Below, in pieces: positions 1 to 12,089 of a stretch of 64,000 nucleotides of DNA. The notes beneath the pieces were generated by a model. That model was given only the letters and a program-made list of their open reading frames with translations. It had not been told where the DNA came from and did no database searches. Origin of the DNA: Anthopleura xanthogrammica (Eukaryota; Cnidaria; Anthozoa; Actiniaria; Actiniidae). Both the position numbers and the translations under genes were made by a program. Position 1 is the first letter of the stretch; the number at the start of each line of letters is the position of its first letter. Location: contig OZ025206.1 of the NCBI GenBank assembly GCA_964019055.1, positions 20,305,078 through 20,369,077 on the forward strand. The letters run 5' to 3'.

Positions 1-532
1 TCGAATTGGCGCAGCATTTTTAGGTGTTTTTGTTGAAAAATATCTGCGAGAGCACTGTACATATAACTTGTTGTTAGGTGAGTATTGCCTGGCAAGGATT
101 CCATCATCCGCTGGATGGAGTACTAACTTGATCTGTAAGAAGTAAAACAAGGTTGGCAAAAGTGCCGGCGCTGGAAAGAACGGCACGACTGTAAAACGAT
201 CGTTTTTTTGAATTCTAATCTTTTACTTTTGGTCAACTCTTTTTGTTCACTTTGCATTCCCGTAATTGTTTTATGACACCACCAGCTGATCTGAGAAAAA
301 ATATTAGCCAATCAGAATTAAGAAAATTCGCTTCGGAGTGGAATTGTACGACTCAGATAAGCAACAAAGGCTTACCAAAAAGGCATTTAGCTCGTAATAC
401 AGTGTCTACAGTGTCTTCCCCTTAATAGTAGAATTACAGATGCAACTTTGTCGGGAGAGAAAAGCGTTGTGATACTGACGCGTGTTAAGTTACTCCTATA
501 ACTAATCTTGACCTCACTGAGTATATTTTAGT

Positions 533-761
533 CTCTTTATGGGTTTCTTGTGGTTTGAGATCGGCTAGTCGGTTTACGTTAACATCAGTAGGCTGTAATC
601 AGATCTGACCCCGTTGTGGTATTGCTCTTTATGGGTTGCCTGTATGTTTGGAGGTGACGCACTTTCTGTGCGCGCGTTATCGTTACAGTCCAGATCTGGT
701 TACAGCTTATGTAACCGTAAACCGATCAGCCGATCTCAAACCAAAAGAAACCCATAAAGAG
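533..761. repeat. Inverted-repeat (MITE-like) element
   Basis: The left arm begins CTCTTTATGGGTTTCTTG and continues to about position 580. Its reverse complement, with few mismatches, occupies about 717-761. A second, inner inverted pair (CAGATCTG... at about 599 and 692) makes the interior partly palindromic. There is no coding potential, so it reads as a non-autonomous DNA transposon. The target-site duplication is not clear. Confidence 0.7.
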
Positions 762-769
762 CGAAGTTA

Positions 770-2240
770 CCGGGTTCCCTGTGGATAAACAAGTGTTGTT
801 AAATTATAGGGGGGACGAGGAGCGAAAGGACGTCTGTTTTCTCAGGCTAGTATACTTAATGTTTAGGTTGCTTAAGATTGCCGCTGATTTAAATTAAAAC
901 TCTAGGTGCGGCTAACACGCGTACTAACAAAAATACGCAGAACAAACGAGCCTACAACGGTACGCCCATCATATGCAGTTTTTAGCTAAAAAAGTTACAA
1001 AATATCCTTGGAATAATAGGCTGAACGTTTCATTAATGCAATAAATGTACGTTAATTATTTACTACTACATCATTTTTTCTCTCGTGTTAAGGGAGGGTC
1101 CAGGGATTCTTTTAAGGAAAAGAAGGGGAGGGGGGGGCACCACAATTTATTTTCTGAAGACGAAAAACTCCATTCCTCATTAAAAACGTACATTACCTTA
1201 AGCTATGGGCGAGATCCGTTCCCTGGCCTCAACAAGGTAAAGAGACGTGCATAATCTGATGGTATATATATGGCTTATTGCCCGCAGCGTACCCAGAAAA
1301 CTCTATACCCATGCAATATTGAAAACCCATATCCAATGCCCAAAACCCCCAATGCTCCACAACTCATGATCAATGTTTGTTAATTTATCAGAACCTGACA
1401 AATTATACGTTCTTAGATTAAACAATAGAAGATGAGGAACTTCTCATGCTTGAATGTTGAAGAGTCCGACAGAAACTACATAAAAACTGTAAACAAAGAG
1501 AGTCTTGAACGGGAGATACAAAGAATATACTGAGCTTTGGAATTTTTTTAGGGTGCCTTAGAAAACGGTGCTTGGAGAATGTCAATTGCAAAACTGCTCA
1601 ATTTTAACTCACGGAAGTTAGAAAAAAATTAATCGACAAAATTTTAATCGGGAGCGCCAGAAGTTCTACTTGGGGATGAATTTTATCAAAATTTCGCCAA
1701 ATGTGAGATTTACCTTGACGTGCTCTATAAAATATAGAGGGGAGAGGGGGGGGGGGGATAAAAAACACTGCCTCAAATCGCGCCGAAAATTAGCCAGAAG
1801 ACCGAATGAGGTAAAAACAGCGACTGAAGCACGTTTTAAAGGGAAATGTTGAGTGAAATTAAAGATTTTATATTTTTATCTGTATCCTAGCCCTATACAT
1901 TATCCTATAAAATATGCTCAGAAAGTTTGCTTGGGCTGCCTGTGGTAGAGTTTGAGTTCTTTCGTAGAGGTTGTACCGAAGATTGCACAGAAATACATAA
2001 ATCCGAACGATTTTTAAACTCACAATAACTTTTAATCATTCTTCCTCTTGGTCGCTCGACCGACTCGTGCTCATGCGCGCACAGGAAACCCTATACATTA
2101 ATTTTGTCCTCAGCATCCTCCCCTTCCTATCAAAATCTAGTATCTGATAATTACACAATCATAACTAATAATAGATTACTCTTAATAAACAACATTGTTC
2201 ATGCTAGTTCAGTTCCTTTCTTGATAAACATAAGTGTTCA
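770..2240. other. Intergenic AT-rich stretch
   Basis: No gene is supported here. Short open frames at 1045-1254 and 1670-1852 lack codon bias, splice context or a recognisable domain. There are short G runs near 1125 and 1747. Confidence 0.5.
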
Positions 2241-2246
2241 AAGTTA

Positions 2247-2790
2247 CTATGGTTCCAGAGGGCGCAGTTTTACAGCTGGTCTCGTCAATGTTGTCTTTCC
2301 AACTTGAACATCAGCTATCCTGACTTGTCCATCAGGTCCTGGGTGGGTCTTGACAATCCGTCCGAGAGGCCATTTCCCTCTGGCAGTGTCAGGGGACATG
2401 AGAATAACTACATCCCCTTCTTGAAGGTTTTCTCTCCCAGGAAACCACTTTTTTCTGGAGTTAAGACTTGGCAGCCACTCCCTCAGCCAGCGGTGCCAGA
2501 AATGGCGCACCAGCTCTTGTACTCTTCTCCATTTGTTTCTAGGGTTAAAGGCGGTAATATCAACAGTTTCAGGTACAAACTTGCCTCCGACTTGACCATG
2601 TAAGAAGTGGTTTGGTGTAAGGGGTACTGTATCTCCTGGATGAGCTGACTGGTATGTTAAGGGTCTTGAGTTGATAAAGGCTTCTGCTCCAACAACTGCA
2701 CTTACAAGCTCTTCATTTGTTATATCAGCTGACCCCAAGATAGCTAGAATTGCCCATCGTGCAGAATGGCCTTTGTTTAAGAGACGCTTT
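2247..2790 (-). pseudogene. BEL/Pao retrotransposon pol 3' end (integrase C-terminus)
   Basis: The open frame on the minus strand reads from about 2790 down to a stop at 2247. The first codons, upstream of any start, read ...RLLNKGHSARWAILAILG, and then GSADITNEEL, the usual end of a BEL/Pao integrase core. Next come INSRPLTY and LTPNHFLHG, which are typical of this group. The rest is the post-integrase domain (DUF5641-like) with HFWHRWLREWLPSL, WFPGREN, LQEGDVVIL and WPLGRIVKTHPG. This would be the DNA-joining part of an LTR retrotransposon polyprotein. Everything upstream (gag, protease, RT, RNase H, integrase core) is missing, and the frame breaks into AT-rich DNA beyond about 2795. No LTRs were found, so it is a fragment and not a host gene. 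Confidence 0.88.
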
Positions 2791-2799
2791 GGTTTTTTT

Positions 2800-3405
2800 G
2801 GAATTAATTAATTAAAAATTCAGTGAAGTAAAAGCTCGATTCCTATTGGCTATCGAGTATTCTGGTTTCTCAAGGACGGGTTTCAGGTTAATCCATGCCG
2901 ATTAAAGGTAATAAATGTGGTCCGATTGTTCTTCTAGACCTATTGTAAGGAATGATGCGCTTTTAGTGGCAGGTCCAAGATTATATTTTATTACGACAGA
3001 CTGAAGAAATAAAAAAAAAATTAAAGTTAGAAGAAAAATTCCCGCTCTAGAAGTCGACCTTTCTATACAGCTATGATCGAAAACAAATTTCTTTCTCAAA
3101 GACCGAAATAATTTTTCACTCGTTGTTGTTGGGAGGAGAGAAGAGGAACAGGGTACGAAGCTAGCCTTAATCCTTATGTTTTCAGTCTGCCGAAATCCGT
3201 ACTAGGTTTACGTCACTGCTATGGACAGTGATGACAGATTTCCCAGTTCGGCGAGAACTCGTAGTTATCCGACAGCTGCTAAAATTCTGAGTTTCCCCTC
3301 TTTTTTAAAAACAAGGAAATATTTATTTATTGTTTCGTAATAATTTTCTTTTTCTTCTTCTGTTTCTTGTCCTGTCTTTATAATTAACTGAACTCAAGTT
3401 CCACC
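2800..3405. other. Intergenic stretch
   Basis: AT-rich DNA between the BEL/Pao fragment and the tandem array. I see no gene or clear repeat in it. Confidence 0.45.
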
Positions 3406-3407
3406 TG

Positions 3408-3725
3408 TGCTAGTTCTACCCTGACTTAGATCAGCCCAGAGTTTGTTTTAGGATTCGATCTGTGAGCTAGCCATACCCTGACTAAGATCAGCCCAGAAGT
3501 TGTTTCAGGTTCGATCTGTGAGTTAGCCATGCCCTGACTAAATTAAGATCAGCCCAGAGGTTGTTTCAGGGTTCGAGCTGTGAGCTAGCCATGCCCTGAC
3601 TAAGATCAGTCAGCCCAGAGGTTGTTTCAGGGTTCTGTGAGTTAGTTCTACCCTGATTGGTTGTTTCAGGTTCGATCTGTGGCAGAGTTAGCCATACTCT
3701 GAGTTAGATCCGCCCAAAGGTCCCT
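3408..3725 (+). repeat. Tandem array of a ~60-bp SINE-tail-like unit
   Basis: About five diverged copies of a unit containing CCCTGACTTAGATCAGCCCA, GGTTGTTTCAGGGTTCGA and TCTGTGAGCTAGCCAT. Single copies of the same unit occur at 22930-22985 and 40125-40200 (same strand) and at 7290-7345 and 30535-30685 (opposite strand). At 17130-17155 a related piece follows a tRNA-derived SINE body. The array probably arose by local tandem amplification of a SINE 3' tail. Confidence 0.75.
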
Positions 3726-4289
3726 GAAAAACTGAAGATGCCTTTTTTTATGTTTGTTTAAGAAGTTGTCCCTGACATTGCATTCTAGGATCAAAGGAAG
3801 TGAAGATTACCAACCATTAGTATGTGAAAATCTTGAGCCAACAATACACTAACCGTTAATTAAAATGGGAGGAAAAAATCTCCTAAAAACTATTTGTAGA
3901 TGGAAGTGATATTCTAAGATTTCCGGGCTCTTAGTCAATCAAAATCTGTAGGAAGAAAACTATCACTTTGAATGATGTGAACAAAACAGATATCTGCATT
4001 TTTCAGGTTCAGAAAATTCGCATAAAACCTTTAAAAATCTTATTACAAAATAGATAGGATGTCCAGAAAATTTAGAATAGAACAACAATTGATAATTTTT
4101 TTTTTTTTTTTTGGAAATAGAAAATAATAGCAAAAGTAGATGTACACGTATATGTATATGTTTGTATATATGTGATTCATAGTTTTTTATGGAATAGATT
4201 ATTCAATCTCGTGGAATTTTTATATATGTGTTGTATTTATAGAGAAATGATGATGGGGAAGTTTTTAAGGAATTTACAGTTCTGTTCGA

Positions 4290-4400
4290 TGACCACGAAT
4301 AATAGTCCCAAGTCGAGGTTAGAGTTGCCGCGCATGATAAATTATAGTTTTGCTATGCGCCGCAAATCCAATCTTAACTTGGAACTACTATTCGTGGTCA
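4290..4400. repeat. 111-bp hairpin MITE
   Basis: The left arm starts TGACCACGAATAATAGT and the right arm ends ACTATTCGTGGTCA. The arms are about 45 bp each with scattered mismatches, around a roughly 20-bp loop near 4335-4355. The open frame crossing it (4172-4417) is a by-product of the palindrome. Confidence 0.75.
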
Positions 4401-4990
4401 CAGGAACGGATCTGTAAAAAAGTCTATTAGCGATTCTGCCTACGCTGCTTTTTGATGAAAGGCAAATGATACGAGTGACTCTTCACTATGCTATAGAATT
4501 TGCTAAGATAAAAATCTTACAGTGTACAGTCCTAAAGTACGTTATTTATGGAGCAATCTCCGGGATGGAGTAACTCAACAATACAATACACTTAGTAAAC
4601 ATGATGAGTTGAAGTGAAAGATTTAGGTAAATTTATCCGGGAACTGTAGAAAATGTAGAAGAACAGATTATTGAGGAATCGAAACCACGACAATAAAAAC
4701 TGTATTACTATGGTCTATCACAAATCCTGCGCTCTGATTGGCTGAGCTGTTAGTGGTCTATTAGTAATATACCACTAGTAGCGATAATGGCCGGTTTTGA
4801 AAGCCAAAACTATGGTCAAAACAGTTATCTAATGGCAAAAATAATCATTTATTGGACCGATTAGTAGGCTTATACTAAAACAGTTAGCCCTCTCGCCCTC
4901 ATGGTCTACGAGTTCGACCGAATGGGCTATTGACCCGTAGATCATTCGGGCATCCAGTCTATAATTGTAAAACTGTATAAACATAAATGA
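4401..4990. other. Intergenic stretch
   Basis: No gene is supported. A short imperfect palindrome around TAGTGGTCTATTAGTAATATACCACTA at 4750-4780 resembles a small repeat fragment. Confidence 0.4.
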
Positions 4991-4994
4991 ATAA

Positions 4995-5218
4995 ATGGAT
5001 GGATGGATGGATGGATGGATGGATGGATGGATGGAAGGATGGATGGATGGATGCATGGATGGATGGATGGATGGATGGATGGATGGATGGATGGATGGAT
5101 GGATGGATGGATGGATGGATGGATGGATGGATGGATGGATGGATGGATGCATGGATGCATGGATGCATGGATGCATGGATGCATGGATGAATGGATGGAC
5201 AGATGGATGGATGGAAAA
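4995..5218 (+). repeat. (ATGG)n microsatellite
   Basis: A near-continuous GGAT/ATGG tetranucleotide array with ATGC variants toward its 3' end. It creates long Trp-Met-Asp-Gly and Ser-Ile-His-Pro open frames in several frames; these are not genes. Confidence 0.97.
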
Positions 5219-5219
5219 T

Positions 5220-6175
5220 ATCTTGAAAATTTACTCCAAATCAACCCAAATGCGTTTACACGGCAACCATTCAAGTGCTTAATGGCAACTGTATTCAATA
5301 ACGGAGACAGCCAGGATTGTAGGATTCACAATTCCTAAATCTATAAATTGTTTCCTTATATTTATGGATTCCAAGTGTAATTTGAGTGGAGCCACTTCAA
5401 CTAGACTGGCCGTCTAAGAGATATATTTGTATCAAACTGTCGTTCTTGTTCCGTTTGGCCTGACAGCCTTTAAGACTCCTTGAACCTATCCTTCAGTAAT
5501 GGTTCTTTTAAAAGCTCAAAAATTGCATGAAGTATTTTATACAAAACCCTTCATTCCAACTGGACACAATAACGGGTAAGTAAGTTCTTTGCGAAAGTTA
5601 TTCCTTATGAACCTTTACTGTATAATTTCTGTTAGATACCTTATGTATTTCATTACCAAATACTCTTAAATTGAGAAATTGTAGGATGTGTTATTCCTAT
5701 AGTAAAGCGGCTAATACGAGGTGAAACGATTAACTAAAATTTGTGCTTAAAGCAGTCTTGTGAGAGAAATTTCAGCTAAATATCTAACTGTGTAACGTAC
5801 TATACCTGTTTGTCTAACTAGTTTTCTTGACTGGAATGTTTAACGAAAATGTAAAAATACTCCAAGTAGTACAATTGCATTGTGAGACGATTTTCCGGTT
5901 TCCAGGCCGTAACAACATAGAACATAGTTACTTTTAAAAGCAAGCTTGGAAGTTTATTTATCTATTTTAGCATGTTTGGAAACGAATTATATTTTCCATT
6001 TCGAATAACAAGAATCTATTCTTATCAATCCCAAGACAATATTTCAATTTCCCGTGAAAATCTCCAAACGCGTATGAACCGCAACTTGATTATATGATGA
6101 GCAACTCATTGGTGTAATGAGCATATGAGAAACAAGTATCGAGAGTGAACAAACATAGTAAACGTGATATTGATT
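5220..6175. other. Intergenic stretch
   Basis: AT-rich, with frequent stops in all frames. No gene or repeat structure was recognised. Confidence 0.45.
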
Positions 6176-6179
6176 ATAG

Positions 6180-6670
6180 ACCTCTTGTTATGCAGACAGC
6201 ACACTAACCAACCAAGACACACTTGCTCCTTAAAACAATTGCGTGAGGTCACTGAAGATCAAACTATGGACCTCTTGCTTAGCAGGCAGCACACTAACCA
6301 ACCACTGAAGCCACACTTGCTCCTTAAAACAAGTGTGTGAGGTCACTGAGGATCAAACTATGGACTTCTTGCTTAGCAGACAGCACAATAACCAACCAAG
6401 ACACACTTGCTCCTTAAAACAAGTGTGTGAGGTCACTGAGGATCAAACTATGTACCACTTGCTTAGCAGGCAGCACACTAACCAACCAAGCTACACTTGC
6501 TCCTTAAAACAAGTGTGTGAGGTCACTGAGGATCAAACTATGGACCTCTTGCTTAGCAGACAGCACACTAACCAACCAAGACACACTTGCTCCTTAAAAC
6601 AAGTGTGTGAGGTCACTGAGGATCAAACTATGGACCTCTTTCTTAGTAGGCAGCATGATAACCAAACCGA
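6180..6670 (+). repeat. 90-bp satellite, about 5.5 copies
   Basis: The unit runs TTGCTTAGCAGGCAGCACAC, TAACCAACCAAGNCACACTT, GCTCCTTAAAACAAGTGTGT, GAGGTCACTGAGGATCAAAC, TATGGACCTC. The period is exactly 90 bp in the later copies (for example the GAGGTCACTG blocks at about 6430, 6520 and 6610). The first copies differ by small indels. Because 90 is a multiple of three, one frame stays open for 113 codons (6333-6674) as a 30-residue repeat. With no signal peptide, splice context or codon evidence, I treat that as a repeat artefact. The same unit recurs at 24519-24815 and, degenerate, at 12090-12380. Confidence 0.95.
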
Positions 6671-6671
6671 T

Positions 6672-7290
6672 TGAAGCTTGGACCTAGCTTTTGTTTTTTT
6701 CCGAACGGAAGTCACATGAATCCCGTTCTAAGCCTGAAGTTTTTCAGGTTCCAGCAGTATCAAGGCCGTATTTACTCTCACATTCACTTATATGGAAGTC
6801 ACATGCATTGTACAATATATACAATAGTGTACATGAGCATATACTACCGACTTTCGTCAGGAAAAAAATAATAGCTTTGTCCCAGCCTCTCTCGTTTTGA
6901 TATCAGCCAATGCCAGTTCTTCACATCAACTAATAACTACGTTTTTGTGTAAGATGTCATAATTCATTCGCTCATTTTCGTGTGAAATGTACACATTAAA
7001 CTTTTAAAATAATACAGTTTATAAAACAGCTAAGACCAAGATGAAATCTAAAGATAAAATTCTAAAGTCATTTCTTTGGATTTCTGGCAGCTTAAGGCCA
7101 GATTAAGTCGCTGATTTTAAGGATAAGCTTTATTATTGTGCACTGATTTTAGCTTAAGGGAATCAATGGGTCTAAACCAAGCTAAGTGAGATTACAACAG
7201 AAAATACGATAATTACTGGGACTGGGATTAGATACTAGATAAAGAACCACGTTAATGTGGGAGAAAATAAAATGCTGTAATGCGAGTCGT
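6672..7290. other. Intergenic stretch
   Basis: No supported gene. Short frames overlap in 6671-6900 without domain or splice signals. Confidence 0.4.
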
Positions 7291-7939
7291 CTAGGAAACC
7301 CTGAAACAACCTCTGGGTATGCAAACTCACATGTAGAACAAATTGGAATTTAGTTTCATTTAGGGACAACAGACGTGACTCAACCTGGCCTGGAAATTAT
7401 ACATTTCTGCCGTTGGAATGTAATGACTTAGGCAGAAATGAATATTTTGACGACACGTGAATAGCACGTGATGAGTATGATGCGGTGTATTAGGGGTATG
7501 GGTATATATAGTGGGACATTGTGAATTCACCACTCTAGCCAGCTCCCTTTAGAGCGCGCTACTTGTTTAATTTTTTTCTTGGAGATATATTCTAAATCGT
7601 AATTTAGTACTTTGATTAGTTGACATTCAAGTTTGATTGATATATTTAGTTTAAATCTATTAGCTCTTAAACCTCCTAGAGTAATACTCCAGCATGGTGT
7701 GGAGGAACACGTTCCAGTGTTTTTCCCACTGGGTTTTTTCTGGTTTTCGTGTCCGGCTCAGCATAGCAGATTGTGATATACAGTGATTGTTGTATTGTAT
7801 TGAAATGCAGTTGGCACTGTAAGCATGCGGGGCGCTGGCAACAATTCCAAAATAAACAGGTGTTCTCCTGATAGGGTGTTGTGTTGTGATATGCAGTGAA
7901 GGCAAAATCATTGTTTTGCAAATACTAATTAATAACTTT

Positions 7940-8110
7940 ATGGGTAGCACAACTTTATGGGTAGCATGGGTGGCGTACGCTGCTAAAGGTGCAGTGGTTC
8001 CAAAAGCTCGGGTCTTTGGTTCCCTGCTTGTTTGATGTGTTGTTCTCTCCTGCATTTACCACGAGGGTTTTTCTCCCTCCGTAAAAATCAACATGTGAGT
8101 GAGCGTTGTG
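7940..8110 (+). mobile_element. SINE relic (tail portion)
   Basis: GGGTAGCATGGGTGGCGTAC is followed by GGTTCCCTGC, TTCTCTCCTGC, CGAGGGTTTTTCTCCCTCCG and AAAAATCAACATGTGAGTG. This is the same order of blocks as in the better SINE copies at 61925 and (reversed) 31130, but the tRNA-like head is eroded. Confidence 0.6.
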
Positions 8111-8114
8111 TGCA

Positions 8115-9530
8115 TAGAATACTGAATCTAGTGTTAGTGTGTGTGAGTGAAAAATGTCTCCAATTAATGCGAAAGCGCTAGAACGACTAGACACTTAACA
8201 AATAAAAGAGATTTTTTTTATTTACTTACTTTTACGATACATACTCTAGGCAGATTAATACGTTTTTTTATCTATTTGTATATTCTATATTATGTTATAT
8301 AGTTCCATATTTTAGATAAAATTCTAAACAATGAATCTCTTTTTATACAAACACTTAGATAAAGAATTTTTGTTCGTAAGTGCTATTTTCACGCTGTTAA
8401 AACCGCCTGATGTCAATTATTTTGTAAGTCAAAATCACCAAACTTCGAGAGGTTGACATTCACACTAATACCTTTTGTTCATTGTAGAATTTGTTCATTG
8501 CTGAATTTGTTACTTTGTTTTCTAATATGTAGGTTATTCCAAATATTTTTTGATGCGTTTTGATCTTGTCTCTACACTAAAACAATGGAATTCGAAATTA
8601 AAATACATTTATCACAAACGCATATATTTGAAAAACAATTAAAGCTCTCCAGAATAGACTGAATCATTTGTCGAAAGCAAAGGCCTTTGTTATTAGTTTG
8701 GAAATGTAAAATACGGTGGTTTCTGAAAGCGCTGGAGTGACGTCAACCCTGCCGCGTTGCATTTCACATGCGCAGATGATGCATCATTTTCGATCGTATC
8801 TGCGTTTTCGATCGCTTTAATAGGAAAGCAGATACGTGGATGGACGCGAAGCTTTCGATGCGTTTTCGGTGAGACGGAAATGGAGCATTTAGCATTCTAT
8901 GTGGACTTGAGCAGATAACCATGTTAACATAAAAGTAGGAAAACATTAGAGGGAAAAACGCTAGAAAGCAACGAAAGTAAAAAATCTTGCCGCTGGACTC
9001 TGATTATTGCTTTTAAGCAAGAATTTTTTTTTAAAAAGTCTTAAAAGGGTCTAGTTAAAGTTGTAACCTGCAGGCCTAACCTCAAAAGTTGTTAGCATTC
9101 GACGAAATAACTTTGCCTTAAAAAGGAATATTCAGGTTTGTGTGATTAAAATTCAGAATTCACGAGCGAAAAATAATTAAAAACGTAACGCTTATTCATT
9201 GATGAAACATTTATTTTTCTTTATTACCAAAAACTGACAAATTCATATGTGAATGTATTGCATAATGGTATATTCACGGGGAAAGAGTGAAACGCTTACA
9301 GACCTTGTAAAATTCACGAGAATAACAGTTCAGTTTCATATCATCTTCAAGTGGTCTTCATTTGTCTCGTAAGTTGGAGAGAGTAGCGCTCTAGTCGAAA
9401 ATGGAAGTCCGTTCTCTGGGTTCGCATCGTGTTTTCTTGTGAATTTTTTCCTAAATCATATATCCAAGGTCTTCATTATCTAGACACCACGCTCATTACC
9501 CTTCGCATCGTCTTTACACGCATCCACAGG
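8115..9530. other. Intergenic stretch
   Basis: AT-rich, no gene supported. A more GC-rich block at 8720-8890 contains repeated GCGTTTTCGATCG / TTTCGATGCGTTTTCGG motifs and is probably a repeat remnant. Confidence 0.4.
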
Positions 9531-9534
9531 CTAA

Positions 9535-10077
9535 AACAAACCGATATGTAGCCGATTGATACGCGAGCTTTTGAGTGTCAATGCATATTTTCGTCAGGCC
9601 CGCTTAAAGATACTTGCTGATAATATCTCAAGGTCTAAAATATGCGAGTTCTTTATACTAAAAATATCCAATACTGTCACTCTGCTTGGATATCTGGAAT
9701 TGTGTTGTACCATCAACGACGCTCTCGACACTTCAAAGTTAAAGTCTAAAATAGAGAGTCTGCGAACATCCGTAGCGGTTATAAAAATGATCAGAGCAGC
9801 TCAACTTGCTTTAATACTGCCCTTCTAGAGGAAGCAAAACCAAAAACCGGGACTTGAAGTGGATAATATTGCGATATTATGGGCTAGAAGTTCGCTTCAA
9901 AGAGCTCCTTCGAAGGAACGACTCACAGAAAGAGCTCGCAAAGCAAAACCAGCTTTGATCAAAAATTATAACAGGGAGAGGTGCCTTGTATTGTTTTTAA
10001 AATCTGTTTTTGAGCCTCAAAGTTTTAAGAAGATTATCTTTTATCCATTATATCTTTTATATCATCCTCAGCGTTAA
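9535..10077 (+). pseudogene. Unrecognised coding-like relic with one in-frame stop
   Basis: Frame 1 is open from 9535 to 9825, meets one TAG at 9826-9828, and is open again in the same frame to 10077. That is about 180 codons with a single stop in otherwise stop-rich DNA. The reading is fairly rich in charged residues (segments such as SLQRAPSKERLTERARKAKP) and contains no motif I recognise. There is no convincing start, splice acceptor or polyA signal. It could be a decayed transposon or gene exon, or chance. I give it low weight. Confidence 0.25.
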
Positions 10078-10079
10078 GT

Positions 10080-11595
10080 TATGAAAGATTTTTTTCACGT
10101 ACATATTTGATTTTTTTATTTGATTTTCATTGGATTAAAAAAACATAGACAGCACCCTGCCCCTGTATTAAACAGCTAGTATTGACGCACTAACTTTTCC
10201 CCCTCGGGGTGGCGCTAACAAGTTGTGCATATTCACTTCGCGCTAATTGGCTAGTTTCCTCTAAGGGGTTTAGGTAGCTATAATGCTGAAAGTCAGCCAA
10301 ATGAAATAGACATTCCCAGACACAGTGGAGCATAAGGAAAGCGAGGCAATTTGGGCCTATAGGCTTCCATTTTAGAAAATTATTTCTGACAACATGCAAA
10401 AATCAGAATATTTGAAAAATTCTAGACTTTTCATGTTCCGTGTCGGGAAAACAGGAATAAGCCCTGTGAGAATGAATGTTCCATATTCATAGCTCATGAT
10501 TATGAATCCTGTGGTGTTCCTGTTGATTTTGGCGGGAACTTTCGCTTCAAGGCTGGAACTGTCGCTAAACCATTGTTCGGATATAAAAAGCCGAGAAGAT
10601 TTAAATGTGCTTGAAATTAGTTGTTAGTAGTTTAAAAATAATTGTTACACCAACGTTAACACCTATATTATAAGGTTGCCGTTATTAATTGCCCGGGTGC
10701 GATGCGCATGCGCCAACACCGCTAGCCCTAAGTTTTCGTGGTCGGAATATGAAATCAGAGTCTCTTTGTGACTGGGTATCTAATTACTAACACCTACGTT
10801 GAGGAAGAAACGCCAAAGAAACTGACTTTATATCGTGACTTGATAGAGCTGTTTTGGTTTACACAGAAATAAATATTGAAAAATTGAACAACTTCGCAAT
10901 ATTTCTGTCTCAATTCATAAACGAAGGTTTGCCAAGAAATAATTACTAAGATAAACAAACACTGCGTAATTTGGATTATTATTTTTTCATTCAAATATTG
11001 AGACAAATTTTACTGATACTATTAAATTTTACTTTATTTTAAATTTGTTTTTAGTTTAGAATATAGTTTTATTGCGAATTTACAGCTAACTGTGGCTAGG
11101 AAAACGAGACTCTTAAGTAATATGTTAAATATTTAGTTCATTATTCGAGGAAGTTCGGACGTATTCTCAATTTGATTATGTTTTTTCCCTCATTAAAGTA
11201 GAATCGCCGATAGCGAAGCATTTGTTTTAATGACTAGCCACGCAAAGGTACCACTTTAGTTCATGCCCAAATTTAGCCTCGTTTTTGAATTTTGCATGCC
11301 GTTCGGTTTTCTTTTTTCAATATACCGACCTTTGATTCCCCTAGATTGAGTTCCTTTTACTTAAGAATGGTACAAACGCGTTGAAATAACGGGTCAAGAC
11401 TGGGTCAAATATTCTAGCTCTGCAGTCAAATTCACGAACTTTGAGGAAATGGAGGTGTACACAAATGTGGGACGACTGAAATCACACTAACCTATTTGAT
11501 ATAATCTCTGTATTCTTGATAGGAGCTATAATATATATTTTTCTTAAGTCCTAGTTTTTCAGTTGGCTATTTTCTATAGACACTTTGCAACACGT
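10080..11595. other. Intergenic stretch
   Basis: No gene or ordered repeat is supported. AT-rich with short frames only. Confidence 0.4.
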
Positions 11596-11600
11596 CGGAA

Positions 11601-11690
11601 TGCAGCTCAATTTGGAGGACAAAAAAATGTTCCAATTCTCAGGAGATTGAAATTCTTTCGTTTTTTTCCTCCAAATTGAGCGGCTTTGAT
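11601..11690 (+). repeat. ~90-bp hairpin element, copy A
   Basis: The left arm TGCAGCTCAATTTGGAGGAC pairs with the right arm CCTCCAAATTGAGCGGCTTT around a central block TCCAATTCTCAGGAGATTG. A second copy lies 230 bp away in the opposite orientation. Confidence 0.65.
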
Positions 11691-11917
11691 ATCATGTGAA
11701 AGAGGTCTATACTTGGATCTTGGAATTGGATACAAAGACGGTGACTTCAACAACCTACCGCTCATTCTACCGCATATTTTGCAAGAATGCCGGGCATCTT
11801 AAATATTTTCATTGAACACCCGGCCCCTTAAAAAATTATCAAATTTCGATTCAAGGATAAGAGCCAAGGAAAAATAGTGTTATTGTGTTTCATACAATAA
11901 AACCCTTCCAGGCGACA

Positions 11918-12015
11918 TCAAAGCAGCTCAATTTGAAGAACAAAACAAAAGAATTTCGATCTCCTGAGAATTGGAAACCTATTGTTTTGTCCGGTCCAAA
12001 CTGAGATGCATTGAG
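11918..12015 (-). repeat. ~90-bp hairpin element, copy B (inverted)
   Basis: Reads CAAAGCAGCTCAATTTGAAG ... ATCTCCTGAGAATTGG ... GAGATGCATTGA. That is the reverse-complement arrangement of the hairpin at 11601-11690, with several mismatches. Confidence 0.6.
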
Positions 12016-12089
12016 CTCCAAATCCCGAAGTGCTGCAAGGGGTATTTAATCTTAAGAACACAAAGAATAGATCGCGAAGTGGACATTTT

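Noticed and set aside
4829..5338. Six overlapping long open frames on both strands
   Set aside because: All are translations of the ATGG tetranucleotide array; low-complexity, multi-frame openness.
6333..6674. 113-codon frame with a 30-residue repeat
   Set aside because: Openness follows from the 90-bp (30-codon) satellite period; no signal peptide, splice or polyA context, and the same DNA repeats at 24.5 kb without gene features.
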